Positions 1 to 8,242 of a stretch of 64,000 bases of DNA are shown one piece after another. Origin of the DNA: Amycolatopsis tolypomycina. GTDB lineage: Bacteria; Actinomycetota; Actinomycetes; Mycobacteriales; Pseudonocardiaceae. The DNA lies in contig NZ_FNSO01000002.1 of NCBI RefSeq assembly GCF_900105945.1, forward strand, positions 124,001 to 188,000, given 5' to 3'. The position numbers and the translations under genes were made by a program. The notes under the pieces are model-generated. The model was given only the letters and a program-made list of their open reading frames with translations, did not search any database and was not told the DNA's origin. Position 1 is the stretch's first letter, and each line of letters starts with the position of its first letter.

Positions 1-341
1 CGGTGGCCCGCACCAAGATCGGCCTCTACACGCTCAGCGGCGCGCTCGCCGGCGTCGCGGGCATCCTCACCGCCGCGTACCTGCAGTCCGGCGTCACGGT
101 GATCGGCGTCGGCACCGAACTCGACGCGATCTCCGTCGTCGTCATCGGCGGCACGCTGCTCACCGGCGGCGCCGGCACGGTCATCGGCACGCTCGTCGGC
201 GTGCTGCTGCGCACGCTCATCCAGAACGTCATCAACCAGATCGGCACCCTCGACTCGAACTACCAGACGGTGGTGAGCGGGGCCTTCCTGCTCGTCGTCG
301 TGGTGATCCAGCGCCTGCTGGCGCGCTCCCGAACCCGCTGA
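1..341 (+). CDS. Sugar ABC transporter permease, C-terminal part
   Basis: This is the 3' end of a gene that begins before the window; about 112 codons are visible. The product is very hydrophobic, with glycine-rich membrane segments (a GGTLLTGGAGTVIGTLVGVLL stretch among them). This is typical of the C-terminal half of RbsC/BPD_transp_2 permeases, which import ribose, xylose and related sugars with an ATPase and a periplasmic-type binding protein. Only 29 bases separate it from the secreted GH2 enzyme that follows, so both probably belong to one carbohydrate uptake and breakdown operon. The substrate cannot be read from this fragment. Confidence 0.85.
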   Translation, partial: VARTKIGLYTLSGALAGVAGILTAAYLQSGVTVIGVGTELDAISVVVIGGTLLTGGAGTVIGTLVGVLLRTLIQNVINQIGTLDSNYQTVVSGAFLLVVVVIQRLLARSRTR

Positions 342-370
342 ACCCTGCTCCCCAACCAGGAGGTTCACCG

Positions 371-2830
371 ATGTTCCGCCCCGCCCGACTGGCCGCCGCG
401 CTGGCCATGGCCCTGACCGGACTCGCGGTGCCCGCCGCGCACGCCGAGTCCCCACCGCAGTGGCAACGGCTCGCCCCGCCGCTGTCCACGCCGTGGACGA
501 ACGACGTCTCCCCCGCCAACGCCCTCCCCGACTACCCGAGACCGCAGCTGACCCGCGCGAAGTGGCAGAACCTCAACGGTGTCTGGGAGTTCTCCTCGGC
601 GAAGCCCGGGGAAGCCGCCCCGATCGGCAAGACGCTCGGCGAGCGCATCCTCGTGCCGTACCCGGTCGAGTCCGCGCTGTCCGGGATCATGCGCCACGAG
701 ACGAACATGTGGTACCGCCGCACGTTCCAGCTGCCGCGCGACTGGCGCGGCCAGCGGATCCTGCTGCACTTCCAGGCCGTCGACTACGACACGACGGTGC
801 TCGTCAACGGCAAGACCGTCTCCCGCCACACCGGCGGCTACGACGCGTGGTCCGTCGACGTCACCGACGCCCTGACCACCGCGCGCGACCAGGAGTTGAT
901 CGTCGGCGTCGCCGACCCGAACGACACCGGCGGACAGCCGCTCGGCAAGCAGCGCAAACCCGGGGACGGCATCTTCTACACGCCGTCGTCGGGCATCTGG
1001 CAGACCGTGTGGCTGGAGCCGGTGGCGCCCGCGCGCATCGACCGCCTTGACCTCACGCCGGACCTCGGTTCGGTGACGGTGAACGCGGTCGTCGGCGGGC
1101 CGGCGCGGCAGCGCGTCGAAGCCGTCGCCTACGACCGCGGCCGCGTGGTCGGCCGCGTGACGGGTGACGCGAACAAGCCGTTGAAGCTCAAGGTGGACCG
1201 GCCGCACCTGTGGTCACCGGACGACCCGTTCCTCTACGACCTGCGGGTGAAGCTCGTCCCGTCGGGTGACGAGGTCGGCTCGTACTTCGGCCTGCGCACG
1301 GTCGGCCTCGGCAAGACCGCCGACGGCAAGCAGCGGATGCTGCTCAACGGCAAGTTCGTCATGCAGGTCGGCCCGCTCGACCAGGGCTTCTGGCCGGACG
1401 GCATCTACACCGCGCCGACCGACGCGGCGCTGAAGTTCGACCTGGAGCAGGAGAAGGCGCTCGGCTTCAACATGGTGCGCAAGCACATCAAGGTCGAGCC
1501 GGACCGCTGGTACTACCACGCCGACAAGCTCGGGTTGCTGGTGTGGCAGGACATGCCGTCGATGAAGGACGACATCGAGCCGCCCGCCGCCGCGCGCGTC
1601 ACGTTCGAGTCCGAGATGAAGCGGATGATCGACCAGCACCGCAGCTTCCCCTCGATCGTGAGCTGGGTGCCGTTCAACGAAGGCTGGGGCGACTACGAGG
1701 TCGGCCGCATCGCCGACCTGGTCAAGTCCTGGGACCCGACGCGGCTGGTGAACGCCGAATCCGGCGTCAACTGCTGCCGGTCGGAACCGGACAGCGGCCG
1801 CGGTGACATCTACGACGACCACAGCTACACCGGTCCGGGCACGCCCATGCAGACCGGCACCCGCGCGGCGGTCGACGGCGAGTACGGCGGCCTCGGCCTC
1901 AAGGTGGCCGGCCACGAGTTCGACCCGGCGGGCAGCTTCGCCTACGAGATGGAGCCCGACAGCGCGACGCTGACCCGGCGCTACGGCGAGCTGCAGCAGC
2001 GCCTGCTGCTGGTCGCGCAGCGGTGCGGCGTGTCCGCGGGGGTCTACACGCAGACCACCGACGTCGAGAAGGAGGTCAACGGCTTCTTCACCTACGACCG
2101 GCAGGTGAAGAAGATGGACTTCGCGGCGGTCCGCACGGCGAACCTCGCGGTGATCAAGGGTGCCACCGGCGCTCCGGTCGCCGGCCCTTCGGTGCCCGCC
2201 GGCACGCCCGGGATCGACGGCATCGCCGCGTACCCGTTCGACGAGAACGCGGGCACGGTGGCCGCGGACGTCGTCGGCGACCACGACGCGACGCTCGTCG
2301 GCGGCGCGTCCTGGACGGCCGGGAAGAACGGTTCGGCGTTGGCGGTGAACGGATCGGGCCAGTTCGCCGACACGGGCGCGGCCCTGCTGAACACCGAAGG
2401 CAGCTACAGCGCGGCGGCGTGGGTTCGCTTCAACGCCGTGGGCGACGGCTTCCAGACCGTCGTCAGCCAGGACGGCCCGAGCAACAGCGCGTTCTTCCTG
2501 CAGTACTCGGGTGCGGACCACCGGCTGGCGATGAGCTTCGTGGGCACGCGGGCCCTGGCATCCACGGCTCCGGAACCGAACCGCTGGTACCACGTCGTAG
2601 GCGTCCGCGACGCGGCATCGGGCACGCTCAAGCTGTACGTCGACGGTCAGCTGGCGGCCACGAAGAGCGTCTGCCTCGGCGAGGCATCGACGGGCCACAC
2701 GGTGATCGGCCGCGGCAAGTACGGCGGCAACCCGGTCGACTTCCTCAACGGAGCCGTCGACCAGGTCCACGTCTACGACCGGGCATTGTCCGACGCCGAC
2801 GTGAGCGCGTTGTACTCGAGCGGCAAGTAG
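371..2830 (+). CDS. Secreted glycoside hydrolase family 2 enzyme with C-terminal LamG domain
   Basis: The 819-residue product starts at ATG behind a good AGGAGG site. It has a signal peptide (cleavage near AHA, about residue 25), then the GH2 sugar-binding, immunoglobulin-like and TIM-barrel domains. The barrel holds FNEGW, with Glu437 as probable acid/base, and DGEYGG, with Glu504 as candidate nucleophile. From about residue 620 a concanavalin-like LamG module follows and probably binds glycan. GH2 members are beta-galactosidases, glucuronidases or mannosidases; specificity is not clear here. Position directly after a sugar permease suggests that it releases the sugar imported by that system. 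A strong hairpin follows the stop codon. Confidence 0.9.
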   Translation: MFRPARLAAALAMALTGLAVPAAHAESPPQWQRLAPPLSTPWTNDVSPANALPDYPRPQLTRAKWQNLNGVWEFSSAKPGEAAPIGKTLGERILVPYPVESALSGIMRHETNMWYRRTFQLPRDWRGQRILLHFQAVDYDTTVLVNGKTVSRHTGGYDAWSVDVTDALTTARDQELIVGVADPNDTGGQPLGKQRKPGDGIFYTPSSGIWQTVWLEPVAPARIDRLDLTPDLGSVTVNAVVGGPARQRVEAVAYDRGRVVGRVTGDANKPLKLKVDRPHLWSPDDPFLYDLRVKLVPSGDEVGSYFGLRTVGLGKTADGKQRMLLNGKFVMQVGPLDQGFWPDGIYTAPTDAALKFDLEQEKALGFNMVRKHIKVEPDRWYYHADKLGLLVWQDMPSMKDDIEPPAAARVTFESEMKRMIDQHRSFPSIVSWVPFNEGWGDYEVGRIADLVKSWDPTRLVNAESGVNCCRSEPDSGRGDIYDDHSYTGPGTPMQTGTRAAVDGEYGGLGLKVAGHEFDPAGSFAYEMEPDSATLTRRYGELQQRLLLVAQRCGVSAGVYTQTTDVEKEVNGFFTYDRQVKKMDFAAVRTANLAVIKGATGAPVAGPSVPAGTPGIDGIAAYPFDENAGTVAADVVGDHDATLVGGASWTAGKNGSALAVNGSGQFADTGAALLNTEGSYSAAAWVRFNAVGDGFQTVVSQDGPSNSAFFLQYSGADHRLAMSFVGTRALASTAPEPNRWYHVVGVRDAASGTLKLYVDGQLAATKSVCLGEASTGHTVIGRGKYGGNPVDFLNGAVDQVHVYDRALSDADVSALYSSGK

Positions 2831-2837
2831 GGCGCCC

Positions 2838-2867
2838 GTGACGGCCACCCGCCGTGGTGGCCGTCAC
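2838..2867 (+). terminator. Rho-independent-type hairpin after the GH2 gene
   Basis: GTGACGGCCACC (2838-2849) and GGTGGCCGTCAC (2856-2867) form a perfect 12-bp stem with a 6-base loop, starting 8 bases after the GH2 stop. No clear U-tract follows, as is usual in actinobacteria. It ends just before the -35 box of the next gene, so it separates the two transcription units. Confidence 0.75.
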
Positions 2868-2869
2868 GG

Positions 2870-2900
2870 TTGACCTGGAGCACGCTCCAGCCCCTAGCGT
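2870..2900 (+). promoter_or_regulatory. MerR-family-type promoter and operator
   Basis: A TTGACC -35 box (2870-2875) and a TAGCGT -10 box (2895-2900) are separated by 19 bases. The spacer region holds the palindrome CTGGAG-CACG-CTCCAG (2875-2890). A stretched 19-base spacer with a centred dyad is the hallmark of promoters untwisted by MerR-family activators. It drives the carboxymuconolactone decarboxylase-like gene at 2938. No MerR-family gene is present in the window, so the regulator would act from elsewhere. Confidence 0.75.
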
Positions 2901-2937
2901 CGATCGGGCAACGACGTACTGGGGAAAGGAACCCGCC

Positions 2938-3333
2938 ATGACCGACGCGCGCTTCGAACTCGGCCTGAAGACCTTGACCGCCATCGACGGCGAGAGCGGG
3001 CAGCGCGTGCTCGACAACCTCGCCGACGTCTCCCCCGCGCTGGCGGAAGCCGTCGTGTCGTGGGGCTTCGGCGAGGTCTACGCGCGGCCGGGCCTGGCGC
3101 CGCGTGACCGCCAGCTGGTGACGCTCGGCATGCTCACCGCCCTCGGCGGCTGCGAGCCGCAGCTGGAGGTGCACGTCAACGCGTCCCTCAACGTCGGGCT
3201 GACACCCGCGGAGATCGTCGAGGCGCTCCTGCACTCGGCCGTCTACTGTGGATTCCCGAAGGCGCTGAACGCGACCTTCACGGCCAAGAAGGTCTTCGCC
3301 GAGAGGGGGCTGCTGCCGGTGACGAGCGCATGA
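2938..3333 (+). CDS. Carboxymuconolactone decarboxylase/AhpD-family protein
   Basis: The 131-residue product starts at the ATG 6-7 bases after GGAAAGGA. It has the CMD-domain pattern: RDRQLVTLGMLTALGG, then a helix with a conserved His (EVHVNASLNVGLTPAEIVEALLHSAVYCGFPKALNA). The family includes gamma-carboxymuconolactone decarboxylases and AhpD-like reductases. The Cys of an AhpD-type CxxC pair is not evident here, which leans away from the peroxidase-partner role. It shares an ATGA overlap with the next gene, a Rossmann oxidoreductase, so the two are probably translated together. The upstream MerR-type promoter suggests induction by a small effector. Confidence 0.85.
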   Translation: MTDARFELGLKTLTAIDGESGQRVLDNLADVSPALAEAVVSWGFGEVYARPGLAPRDRQLVTLGMLTALGGCEPQLEVHVNASLNVGLTPAEIVEALLHSAVYCGFPKALNATFTAKKVFAERGLLPVTSA

Positions 3334-3992
3334 GGGTCGTCCTGTTCGGCGCGACCGGCATGGTCGGCCAGGGCGTACTGCGGGAATGCCTGCGCGACGA
3401 ACGGGTCGAGGAGGTGCTGGCGATCGGCCGGTCCCCGGCCGGCACCAGCCACCCGAAGCTGCGCGAAGCCGTCGAGGAGGACCTGTTCGCCCTCGAGCCG
3501 ATCACCGGGTACGACGCCTGCTTCTTCTGCCTCGGGGTGTCGTCGGTGGGCGTGGCGCCGGAGGAGTACGAGCGGATCACGTACCAGCTCACCCTTTCGG
3601 TGGCCCGCAAGCTCCCGGACGGCACCACGTTCGGGTACGTCTCGGGCGCGGGCGCCGACAGCACCGAGCGCGGCCGCGTGCGCTGGGCCCGCGTCAAAGG
3701 GGCGACCGAGAACGCGCTGGCACGGCTGCCGCTGCGGACGTTCGCCTTCCGCCCCGGCTACATCCAGCCGCTGCACGGCAGCACGTCGAAGACCCGGCTG
3801 TACCGGGTGCTCTACCGCGTCGCGATGCCGCTGTACCCGGTGCTGAAGCGGCTGTTCCCGCGCGCGGTGACGACCACCGAGGACATCGGGCTCGCGATGC
3901 TGGCGGTGGCTTCGGCGGGGTACGCGCGGCCGATCCTGGACAACGCGGACATCACCGCCCTCGCGCGACGAGCCCGGCCAGCAGGTTCGTGA
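3330..3992 (+). CDS. NAD(P)-binding Rossmann-fold oxidoreductase/epimerase-like protein
   Basis: The 220-residue product begins with a dinucleotide-binding motif, GATGMVGQG, right at the N terminus. This is typical of short atypical SDR or NAD-dependent epimerase-like proteins. A YVSGAGAD segment and a later RPGYI motif match the NAD(P)H-binding (NmrA/HTATIP2-like) group. It is translationally coupled to the upstream CMD-family gene. Its 3' end overlaps the convergent TetR gene by 41 bases. The substrate is unknown; in this setting it may reduce or protect the compound sensed by the unlinked MerR-type regulator. Confidence 0.8.
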   Translation: MRVVLFGATGMVGQGVLRECLRDERVEEVLAIGRSPAGTSHPKLREAVEEDLFALEPITGYDACFFCLGVSSVGVAPEEYERITYQLTLSVARKLPDGTTFGYVSGAGADSTERGRVRWARVKGATENALARLPLRTFAFRPGYIQPLHGSTSKTRLYRVLYRVAMPLYPVLKRLFPRAVTTTEDIGLAMLAVASAGYARPILDNADITALARRARPAGS

Positions 3993-4602
3993 GCCCTTCG
4001 GCCAGCCCGAACACCGGCGCGTCCCCCTGCTCGACGGCCGCCACGGCCGCCGTCGGGTGGGCCGCGGGCCACGAGCCCGACAGCAGGACCACGACCCCGC
4101 GGGCGAAGTGCCGGGCCGCGTCCGACGGCAGCTCCGGCACCCGGACCCGCACCAGCTCGCCCAGCCGTTCGGTGTTCGCCGCGGCCCGGCGCCGGAAGCT
4201 GCGGGCGAAGTCCACCGGGATGTTGCGCTCCAGCACCGGCGCCATCGAGCTCAGCAGCTCGCACAGCACCCGACGGCCGGTGAGCGTCGCCGCGATCGTC
4301 GAGGCGACCCGCTCCTCGCGCGCGAAGCCGGGCTCCGGCGGGCCCGGCTCGCCCAGCGCCTCCTCCAGCTCGTCCAGCCACGCCGTCCACGCGCTGTCGA
4401 GGACCTCCAGGAAGATCGCCTCGCGGCTGTCGAAGTACCGGATGACGTTGGACTTCGCCAGCCCGACGTGACAGGCCAGCTCCCGCAGGCTGATGTCGGC
4501 GACCGGACGCTCGGCGAGCAGCTCCCCCGCCGCGGCGAGGATCGCCCGCCGGCGCGCCTCGATCTGTTCGGGACGGCGGGCGCGCTGGAATCCGGCGCTC
4601 AT
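3952..4602 (-). CDS. TetR-family transcriptional regulator
   Basis: This 216-residue regulator has an N-terminal helix-turn-helix (about residues 15-60: ILAAAGELLAERP, then ISLRELACHVGLAKSNVIRYF). This matches the TetR family, with an Asn-Val-Ile recognition-helix variant. The C-terminal ligand-binding half is divergent. Its end overlaps the convergent oxidoreductase gene by 41 bases. It lies 10 bases upstream of a small membrane-protein gene on the same strand, so it may be cotranscribed with or read into 4613-5041. The ligand and targets are unknown. Confidence 0.88.
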   Translation of the reverse strand: MSAGFQRARRPEQIEARRRAILAAAGELLAERPVADISLRELACHVGLAKSNVIRYFDSREAIFLEVLDSAWTAWLDELEEALGEPGPPEPGFAREERVASTIAATLTGRRVLCELLSSMAPVLERNIPVDFARSFRRRAAANTERLGELVRVRVPELPSDAARHFARGVVVLLSGSWPAAHPTAAVAAVEQGDAPVFGLAEGLTNLLAGLVARGR

Positions 4603-4612
4603 GGCGCCGAGG

Positions 4613-5041
4613 CTACCGGTCGGTCGAGGCCTTGGTCCCGGTGTCGCGGCGCGTCTTGACCCGCTGATAGCTCCAGATCAGCAGCGCGAACAGGATCACC
4701 GACGACAGGATCAGGCTCGACCCGGTGCTCCAGCCGCTGAACGGCAGCGACTTGACCGTGCCCCAGACGATCCCGGCCGCCAGCAGCGCCAGCCCGGCCA
4801 GCACCGACCCGGCGATCCGCAGCGGCGACGACACGCTGTCCTCGGCCGCCTTCATCGCGCGGTCGCGCACCGGGTCGACGTACCGCTCGAGCGCCGGGAA
4901 CTCCGACGCCAGCACCAGGAGCCCGGCGAGCACGAGCAGCAGCCCGGGGCCGGGCAGGACGAGCAGCAGCACCCCGACCAGCAGCAGGACGGCCCCCGCC
5001 ACGGTGATCAGGATCCGCTTCGTCTGTTTGCCGATGCCCAC
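4613..5041 (-). CDS. PGPGW-type transmembrane protein
   Basis: The 142-residue product is read from a GTG start. Two hydrophobic segments flank LVLPGPGLLLVLAGLLVLASEF, the signature of the putative PGPGW transmembrane family. A second pair of membrane segments lies in the C-terminal half, and the tail is basic. The start lies 34 bases inside the end of the upstream serine hydrolase gene on the same strand, which suggests coupled translation. The function of the family is not established. Confidence 0.75.
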   Translation of the reverse strand: MGIGKQTKRILITVAGAVLLLVGVLLLVLPGPGLLLVLAGLLVLASEFPALERYVDPVRDRAMKAAEDSVSSPLRIAGSVLAGLALLAAGIVWGTVKSLPFSGWSTGSSLILSSVILFALLIWSYQRVKTRRDTGTKASTDR

Positions 5042-6432
5042 TCGGTGTCTCCCGTCGTCCTGTCCGATTGTTCCTGGTCGCGGCCTCGCGTGCCACTCAC
5101 GAGGGCCCGTGCCCTGGCCGCGGCCACGGTCAGGCCCGCCAGCGCGACCACGCCGAGCGCGACCACGAGGCCCGGCCAGACGTGCAGCACCTGGCTGTAG
5201 GTACCCCGCCGTCCGGCGAATACCCACCCGAGCAGCTGCGGCAGGAAGACCAGCGGAACGAGCGGCAGCAGCGGCGGCACGACCCGCCACCACGCGCGCT
5301 TCCGGGCCCGGCGCACACCGAGCACGGCGAGCCCCACCGCGACCAGGGCCAGCGCGCCGAGCACCCGGTCCGCGACCACCCCGGCGGGTAGTGCGGGTTC
5401 CGGCGCGCCGCCTTCCAGCAGGCTCGCGAGGTCCTGTGCCAGCAGCTCGGCCTCGTTGTCCAGGGCCATCCCGGTGTTGGCGAGCACGGCGACGCCGTAG
5501 CCGCCGGGCAGCAGCAGCTGCGCCGCGGTGTGGGAGAACCACTCGCCGGTGTGCCCCACGCGGCCGTCCCGGACGCGCCAGCCCAGCGCGTAGTCGCGGC
5601 CGGCCGCGGGGGTGTGCGCGCCGCGGACCGACTCGGGGGTCAGCACCCCACCGCCGTCCTGCTGCGCTCGCAGCCACTTCGCCAGGTCTTCGGCGGTGCT
5701 GAGCACGCCGTGGCTGCCACCGGTGAACCAGTCCGGTTCGGACACGGGCACCTCGATCCCGAAGGCCCGCACGTACCCCTCGGTCCCGGACGGCGGCGCG
5801 TCGGCGGAGGCGCTGTGGGTCATGCCGAGCGGCCGGAAGACGTGCCCGTCGAGGTAGTCCGCGAACGGCCGCCCGCCAACGACTTCGACGATCCGCGCGG
5901 CGACCTCGTAGTTCGGGTTGTGGTAGTGGAACCGCGCACCCGGCTCGTCGGCGAGTGGCGCGTCCCGCAGCCGGGCGACGGCCTCGGCAAGGGTGTGCGG
6001 CTGCGGCAGCGTCAGATCGGGGAAGGCTTCGTCGGCCATGCCGGAGGTCTGTTCCAGCAGCATCCGGACGGTGATCCGGGCACCGCGCGGATCGGCGAGC
6101 CGGAAGTCCGGCAGGTACCGCGTCACGGGATCGTCCAGGTCAATTCGGCCGTCCTCGACGAGCCGAAGGACGGCAAAGGCGGTCATGGACTTGCTCACCG
6201 ACGCGATCGGCAGCCGAGTAGACGCGGTCATGGGGTTGCCGTCGGCATCGTGGCCATAGCCCGCGACGCGGACGACGTCGTCGCCGTGCGTGACCGCGAT
6301 GGCGGCGCCCGGCAGGCCGGTGTGGTCGAGGTAGGCGCGGACGTAGCCGTCGATGTCAAGCGGAGCGGCCGCGCGCGCCGGGGTCGCGGTGGCGAGCAGC
6401 AGGGCTGCGAGCAGGAGGAAGAGCCTGGTCAT
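5008..6432 (-). CDS. Secreted serine hydrolase of the beta-lactamase/penicillin-binding (class C) fold
   Basis: I start it at ATG 6432, because a clean signal peptide (MTRLFLLLAALLLATATPARA) follows; the open frame further upstream has no such feature. The 474-residue protein shows SVSK (active-site Ser-x-x-Lys, near residue 75), a YHNPNYE segment (the Tyr-x-Asn element) and HTGEW (in place of Lys-Thr-Gly). This is the serine beta-lactamase/D-alanyl-D-alanine carboxypeptidase-like fold. Three to four hydrophobic segments after about residue 340 anchor it in the membrane, with the catalytic domain outside. Related proteins are esterases or peptidases; the substrate here is not known. Confidence 0.87.
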   Translation of the reverse strand: MTRLFLLLAALLLATATPARAAAPLDIDGYVRAYLDHTGLPGAAIAVTHGDDVVRVAGYGHDADGNPMTASTRLPIASVSKSMTAFAVLRLVEDGRIDLDDPVTRYLPDFRLADPRGARITVRMLLEQTSGMADEAFPDLTLPQPHTLAEAVARLRDAPLADEPGARFHYHNPNYEVAARIVEVVGGRPFADYLDGHVFRPLGMTHSASADAPPSGTEGYVRAFGIEVPVSEPDWFTGGSHGVLSTAEDLAKWLRAQQDGGGVLTPESVRGAHTPAAGRDYALGWRVRDGRVGHTGEWFSHTAAQLLLPGGYGVAVLANTGMALDNEAELLAQDLASLLEGGAPEPALPAGVVADRVLGALALVAVGLAVLGVRRARKRAWWRVVPPLLPLVPLVFLPQLLGWVFAGRRGTYSQVLHVWPGLVVALGVVALAGLTVAAARARALVSGTRGRDQEQSDRTTGDTEWASANRRSGS

Positions 6433-6620
6433 GCCGCTGAAGGTAGGTGCCGGGCACCCCGGCTGACTGCTGCCGGACGGCGGGTACCACCCCCTACTTT
6501 CGGCACCCCCTGCGCTCGTCATGTGGAGATTCGTTGCAGCGTAAGGGTTTATGCATTCTTGACATCGGCAACCACCTGATCGAGTGATGACTTTTGTTCG
6601 ATAGCAGGTAGTTTGGAGGT

Positions 6621-7655
6621 ATGACCGGCAACGCGGCTCACTCCTCCTCCGAAGCGGTGGCATTCGCCGACCGCATCGGTGAGCTGCTCACGACCATACG
6701 CTCCGCCGAGGCCGAACTTGGTGCGCTGCTGGTGGAAATCGAGCAGCGTGGAGTGCTGGAGCTGTTCGGATACCGTTCTGCAGCACGGCTTCTGGAGCAC
6801 CTCGCCGACGAGCCCAAGCCTTTCGTGGAACGTCTGATGAAGCGTGCCCGCTTGGTCAATCCCGGCCGCAACCTCGATGGCAGCCCGATTCCCGCCCTGG
6901 CACCCGCGACCGGTGTCGCTGCCCGGGCTGGGCGGCTGAGCAACCCGATGATCGACGTGATCACCGATGTCCTGACCCAGGTTCCGCCCGAGCATCGGTT
7001 GAGTGCCGAGGCCAACCTGCTGACCTTCGCCGAGGAGGCTGGCCACAAGCAAGTTGCCGCTCTCGGTGCCCGCATCCTCGCCCATCTCGTCCCCGACGGC
7101 CCCGCCCCCGACGACACCGAGCCGGTGGCGCCGACGCGGGAGTTGTTCCTGCGCCGGAAAAGAACCGGGGTATGGGAGCTGAGCGGCCGGTTCGACGACG
7201 AAACCGGCACCCGCGCCAACGCGTTGCTCGACGCCCTGGCCGAACGCCGCACCGGAGACGACGGCCCCGACTTCCGCACCACCCCGAAACGCTACGGTGA
7301 TGCCTTCTCCGACGCCGTGGATCTCGCCCTCAACTCCCCGGACCTGCCGATGCAGGCCGGGGAACGCGCCCACGTCATGGTCGCCGTGTCGTTGGCGGAT
7401 CTGAGGTCCGGGGTCGGGAAGGCCACCCTCGGCGACACCGGGACGATGACTGCCGCCGAGGCCCGGGTCCACGCCTGCGACGCCATGATCATCCCCGCGG
7501 TCCTGGGCGAGAAAAGCGAACCCCTCAACCTCGGCCGCCTCCGGCGCCTGATCTCCGCAGGCCTCCGCCGAGCCCTGTTCCTCCGCGACCGAGGCTGCGC
7601 CTTCCCCGGCTGCCACCGCCCACCCCGACACTGCCAGGGCCACCACATCCGGCAC
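6621..7655 (+). CDS. DUF222/HNH endonuclease, 5' exon (gene interrupted by a group II intron)
   Basis: These 345 codons start at ATG 6621 after GGAGG. They encode an N-terminal DUF222 (13E12-repeat) helical domain, then the beginning of an HNH nuclease: CAFPGCHRPPRHC and the His-His-Ile-Arg-His of the first HNH strand. The coding sequence then runs into GTGCG, the start of a group II intron. Without splicing the frame stops at 7748 and the product lacks the Asn and final His of the nuclease site. Joining codon 345 to position 9813 restores HHIRHWADGG and a 410-residue protein, the normal length for this family. Such genes are multicopy in Pseudonocardiaceae and mycobacteria; their role is unsettled. 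Confidence 0.88.
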
Positions 7656-8242
7656 GTGCGCCATGAGGCGCGTGTTTATCCGATCGGAGGTGCAAGACCT
7701 CCGACGCTGGATCGTCACAGCGGTTCGGTGAAGCTGAGGGCAGCCTGACCTGCGGGAATGGGCAGGTTGAGGTGGCAAGCGGCCCTGACAAAGTCGAGTC
7801 GTGCCAGTATCGCCAGATGGTGCGGGCTCGGTGAGCGAGACGAGAAGGTATACGAATAGGAATCAGTGTCTGAAGCCTCGTTATGTGGAGCCGACTCGAA
7901 CCTGGCGGATATGGGTCGGTAGTGCAGTGCGCGTGAACCAAGTGGTAGGGGTAGCGTCCGCCCGGGAATTGTTCTCGGGCAGCCTGTGGAGAAAGTCTGT
8001 GGCGTATTCACAGGGACTGCCGGGGTAAAGCTGGGTGCCTCACTCGTCGATCGGGAACACGTGAACATGGGAACCACCGCAAGCCTTCCATAAACGGGTC
8101 ACAGCCGGTGGTCTGATGACGGATAGGCGCATTGCCTGCCGAGAGGCTTGCGATGGGGCGGAGTCGCCGTAGTACTCCGAGGACGGGAAAGCCGTCCACA
8201 TGGGGAAGGGCGACAGCGAGACGAAGCAGGGAAGTTGAGGTA

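Noticed and set aside
5008..5677. Larger minus-strand frame upstream of the PGPGW protein
   Set aside because: It lies inside the serine hydrolase gene in another frame; the family-typical start is GTG 5041.
6621..7748. HNH gene read as a truncated pseudogene with a 375-residue product
   Set aside because: The last 31 codons are intron sequence; the true continuation starts at 9813 and is intact.
8132..8242. N-terminal extension of the reverse transcriptase from ATG 8132
   Set aside because: The 37 extra residues are Arg/Ser/Thr-rich and lie in the ribozyme part; ATG 8243 gives the expected start of the family.
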